Assembly (NCBI GenBank): GCA_937967755.1
Contig: CALBTA010000399.1
Location: forward strand, 1-6,533
Origin: an uncultured Planctomycetaceae bacterium
GTDB lineage: Bacteria; Planctomycetota; Planctomycetia; Pirellulales; Pirellulaceae
DNA: 6,533 nt
Direction of reading: 5' to 3'
Shown: positions 5,413-6,533 of the stretch, one piece after another
How the letters are laid out: every line of letters begins with the position of its first letter
How positions within the stretch are numbered: position 1 is the first letter of the stretch
The notes under the pieces: generated by a model
Seen by the model: the letters and a program-made list of their open reading frames with translations, nothing else
The model's database searches: none
Told to the model about the DNA's origin: nothing
Program-made: the position numbers and the translations under genes

Positions 5413-5492
5413 GTAGCTGGCACAGTCCCTATGCCGTCCGCCGAACACTCGTGAGCGTGAGTCGGTTACGGCACGCGGAGCGTGCCTACTAC
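5413..5492. repeat. REPIN-like inverted doublet bounded by GTAG/CTAC
   Basis: Two copies of one unit face each other. The left copy is GTAG (5413-5416), 2 nt, GGCAC (5419-5423), 8 nt, TGCCGT (5432-5437), then CCG. The right copy, on the minus strand, is GTAG (5492-5489), 2 nt, GGCAC (5486-5482), 8 nt, TGCCGT (5473-5468), then CCGA. The centre pairs ACTC (5447-5450) with GAGT (5459-5462) around an 8-nt loop. The right copy also forms its own hairpin, GGCACGC/GCGTGCC with loop GGA. A GTAG head, a palindromic unit and inverted pairing are the hallmarks of REP doublets. Confidence 0.7.
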
Positions 5493-5532
5493 CTTCTTCA
5501 AACTCGTTTTAGAAGCAGACTATCATACACCC

Positions 5533-6270
5533 ATGGCGGTTATTGAACTTCGTGACGTGGAGAAGGTTTACGACTTGGGCGAGGTGAAGGTCCATGCGCT
5601 CGCCGGGGCTTCGCTGTCGATTGAACATGGCGAGTACGTCGCGCTCATCGGCCCTTCAGGTTCCGGGAAGTCGACATTGATGAACATCGTCGGCTGCCTC
5701 GACCGCCCTACGAAAGGTAGCTACTTGCTGGAAGATGAGGAGGTCGCCAACCTGTCCCGCGATGCCCGGGCCCGCATCCGCAACCGGCGGATCGGATTTG
5801 TGTTTCAGGGTTTCAACCTGCTATCTCGAACCCCCGCGATTGAGAATGTTGAGCTGCCGCTGCTTTACGCACCCGGCGATGCGCGCAAGCCCCGTCAACG
5901 GGCGATCGAATTGCTCGAACGCGTCGGTGTGGGCGACCGCTTGGACCACCATCCTAGCCAGCTATCGGGCGGGCAGCAGCAGCGCGTCGCCATCGCGCGG
6001 GCGCTGGTGAACGAGCCTTCGATTTTGCTGGCCGACGAACCGACCGGAAACCTCGACAGCAAGACCAGCCTCGACGTGATGAATTTGTTCGACAGCTTGA
6101 ACCAGGAGAGCGGGCTGACGATTATTTTGGTCACGCACGAACAAGAGGTCGCCCAGCACGCCCGCCGGTGGATCGTATTGCGCGACGGCCGAATCGTGAT
6201 CGACACCGATGAGTTCAGCGCCGCGATGGGCGCGCTGCACCCTTCCATCTCTGGCGAGTCGACAACGTAG
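5533..6270 (+). CDS. ABC transporter ATP-binding protein, LolD/MacB class
   Basis: The 245-residue product is one complete nucleotide-binding domain: Walker A GPSGSGKST (40-48), Q-loop Q92 in FVFQGFNLL, signature LSGGQQQR (144-151), Walker B ILLADEP with catalytic E169, D-loop GNLDS, and switch histidine H202. The sequence VHALAGASLSIEHGEYVALIGPSGSGKSTLMNI and the GCLDRPTKG motif identify the LolD/MacB/FtsE-like group. Its members energise FtsX-fold permeases for lipoprotein release, macrolide or peptide export, or envelope remodelling by mechanotransmission. The ATG at 5533 gives the standard MxVIELRDVxKVY start. A GTG at 5482 would lie inside the upstream repeat and is rejected. No Shine-Dalgarno is visible. 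No permease or membrane-fusion gene adjoins: the upstream gap is non-coding and the next gene is convergent. The substrate is therefore unknown. Confidence 0.95.
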   Translation: MAVIELRDVEKVYDLGEVKVHALAGASLSIEHGEYVALIGPSGSGKSTLMNIVGCLDRPTKGSYLLEDEEVANLSRDARARIRNRRIGFVFQGFNLLSRTPAIENVELPLLYAPGDARKPRQRAIELLERVGVGDRLDHHPSQLSGGQQQRVAIARALVNEPSILLADEPTGNLDSKTSLDVMNLFDSLNQESGLTIILVTHEQEVAQHARRWIVLRDGRIVIDTDEFSAAMGALHPSISGESTT

Positions 6271-6294
6271 CGGCAAGCTGCCAGCTTGCCCGCT
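6267..6294 (+). repeat. GTAG-headed palindrome overlapping the ABC gene stop
   Basis: GTAG (6267-6270, containing the TAG stop of the ABC gene) is followed by CGG and the perfect palindrome CAAGCTG-C-CAGCTTG (6274-6288). The flanks AGCGG (6269-6273) and CCGCT (6290-6294) extend the stem with one bulged C at 6289. The same 15-nt core recurs in inverted order at 6367-6381. Confidence 0.7.
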
Positions 6295-6362
6295 GCATGG
6301 CCTCGCCTCAATTACATTATCACGCCACGGTTCATATCCGCGATCGCGAAACCTCCGCATTA

Positions 6363-6389
6363 GTTCACAAGCTGGCAGCTTGTGACTAC
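6363..6389 (-). repeat. GTAG-headed palindrome overlapping the kelch gene stop
   Basis: On the minus strand, GTAG (6389-6386, containing the TAG stop of the kelch gene) is followed by TCA and CAAGCTG-C-CAGCTTG (6382-6368), then TGAAC. The stem TCACAAGCTG/CAGCTTGTGA is nearly perfect. Together with the copy at 6267-6294 it forms an outward-facing inverted pair bounding a 123-bp convergent intergenic region. Confidence 0.7.
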
Positions 6390-6533
6390 GGCGCATCGAC
6401 TTCAACCGCTTGCACTTTCCGGGTTCGCACGCCGGGGCGGACTTCGCCGCTGGCGATGACGAGGCGGCCTTGCCACTGGGTGATGCCGGTGGTGACAACG
6501 GCGGTGGGCATGGCTCCGGCCACATTCCAGCGG
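6386..6533 (-). CDS. Kelch-like beta-propeller protein, C-terminal end
   Basis: The minus strand is open from the window edge to a TAG at 6388-6386, giving the last 48 residues. They read as the final blade of a kelch or galactose-oxidase-type propeller: RWNVAGAMPTAVVTTG, then ITQWQGRLVIASGE, then VRPGVRTRKVQAVEVDAP. The pattern of threonines, W-x-G-x-L-V-I-x-S-G-E and VRPGVRT closely resembles the end of planctomycete kelch-repeat proteins distantly related to N-acetylneuraminate epimerase (NanM). That likeness is from memory and the substrate cannot be inferred. Most of the gene, including start and signal peptide, is outside the window. It is convergent with the ABC gene, with 115 bp between them containing two palindromes. 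Confidence 0.68.
   Translation of the reverse strand, partial: RWNVAGAMPTAVVTTGITQWQGRLVIASGEVRPGVRTRKVQAVEVDAP

Larger units (their letters stand above)
4938..5532. other. Repeat-rich non-coding region of about 595 bp
   Basis: No convincing gene lies here. Short open frames on both strands lack family resemblance, and several merely translate hairpins or the tRNA-like piece. In order it holds a 12-bp direct repeat at both ends of a block (5010 and 5195), two related hairpins (5060-5094 and 5120-5149), a tRNA-3'-end-like piece (5161-5187, minus), a candidate promoter (5245-5272), a nested palindrome (5318-5384) and a GTAG-bounded inverted doublet (5413-5492). The composition is more T-rich than the flanking genes, notably at 5041-5140. 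Confidence 0.7.

Noticed and set aside
5482..5532. Extended GTG start for the ABC ATPase
   Set aside because: The extra 17 codons would begin inside the right half of the GTAG-bounded doublet and do not match the family's N-terminus.
6340..6347. GCGATCGC, identical to the cyanobacterial HIP1 octamer
   Set aside because: A single copy in a GC-rich window with no cyanobacterial genes; expected by chance.

Overview
The window looks like ordinary chromosomal DNA from a planctomycete, probably of the Pirellulales type. This is inferred from gene content and style, since no database search was possible. The supporting signs are moderately high GC, weak or absent Shine-Dalgarno sequences, a short CxxC zinc-ribbon protein with an acidic linker, a seven-bladed WD40 lipoprotein, a kelch-like C-terminus ending in a GEVRPGVRT-type motif, and hairpin-rich intergenic DNA.

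Layout from left to right: (1) the N-terminal 70 codons of a YceH/DUF480 (UPF0502) protein on the minus strand, leaving the window at base 1; (2) a divergent plus-strand gene for a 282-residue zinc-ribbon protein (369-1217) with a good sigma-70-like promoter; (3) a bidirectional terminator (1235-1265) shared with the convergent gene; (4) a 554-residue secreted protein of unknown function (2951-1287, minus); (5) infA, translation initiation factor IF-1 (3385-3167, minus), with the best promoter and Shine-Dalgarno in the window; (6) a plus-strand lipoprotein with an acidic linker and seven WD40 repeats (3708-4937); (7) about 600 bp of non-coding DNA packed with hairpins and repeats (4938-5532); (8) an ABC transporter ATPase of the LolD/MacB class (5533-6270, plus), without a partner permease in view; (9) the C-terminal 48 codons of a kelch/beta-propeller protein (6532-6386, minus).

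The genes do not form an operon or one pathway. They are single genes in mixed orientations, and infA and YceH are housekeeping or conserved. I see no defence system, CRISPR array, transposase or integrase.

The most interesting material is intergenic. At least six hairpins or palindromes lie in the gaps, and several carry a GTAG tetranucleotide at one foot, often as outward-facing inverted pairs (5413/5492 and 6267/6389). This is the architecture known for REP elements and REPIN doublets moved by RAYT (TnpA-REP) transposases. A separate block (5010-5206) has a 12-bp direct repeat at each end and holds two related hairpins and a sequence resembling the 3' end of a tRNA. These are sequence observations. 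Their status as mobile elements is inference that a genome-wide repeat search would settle.
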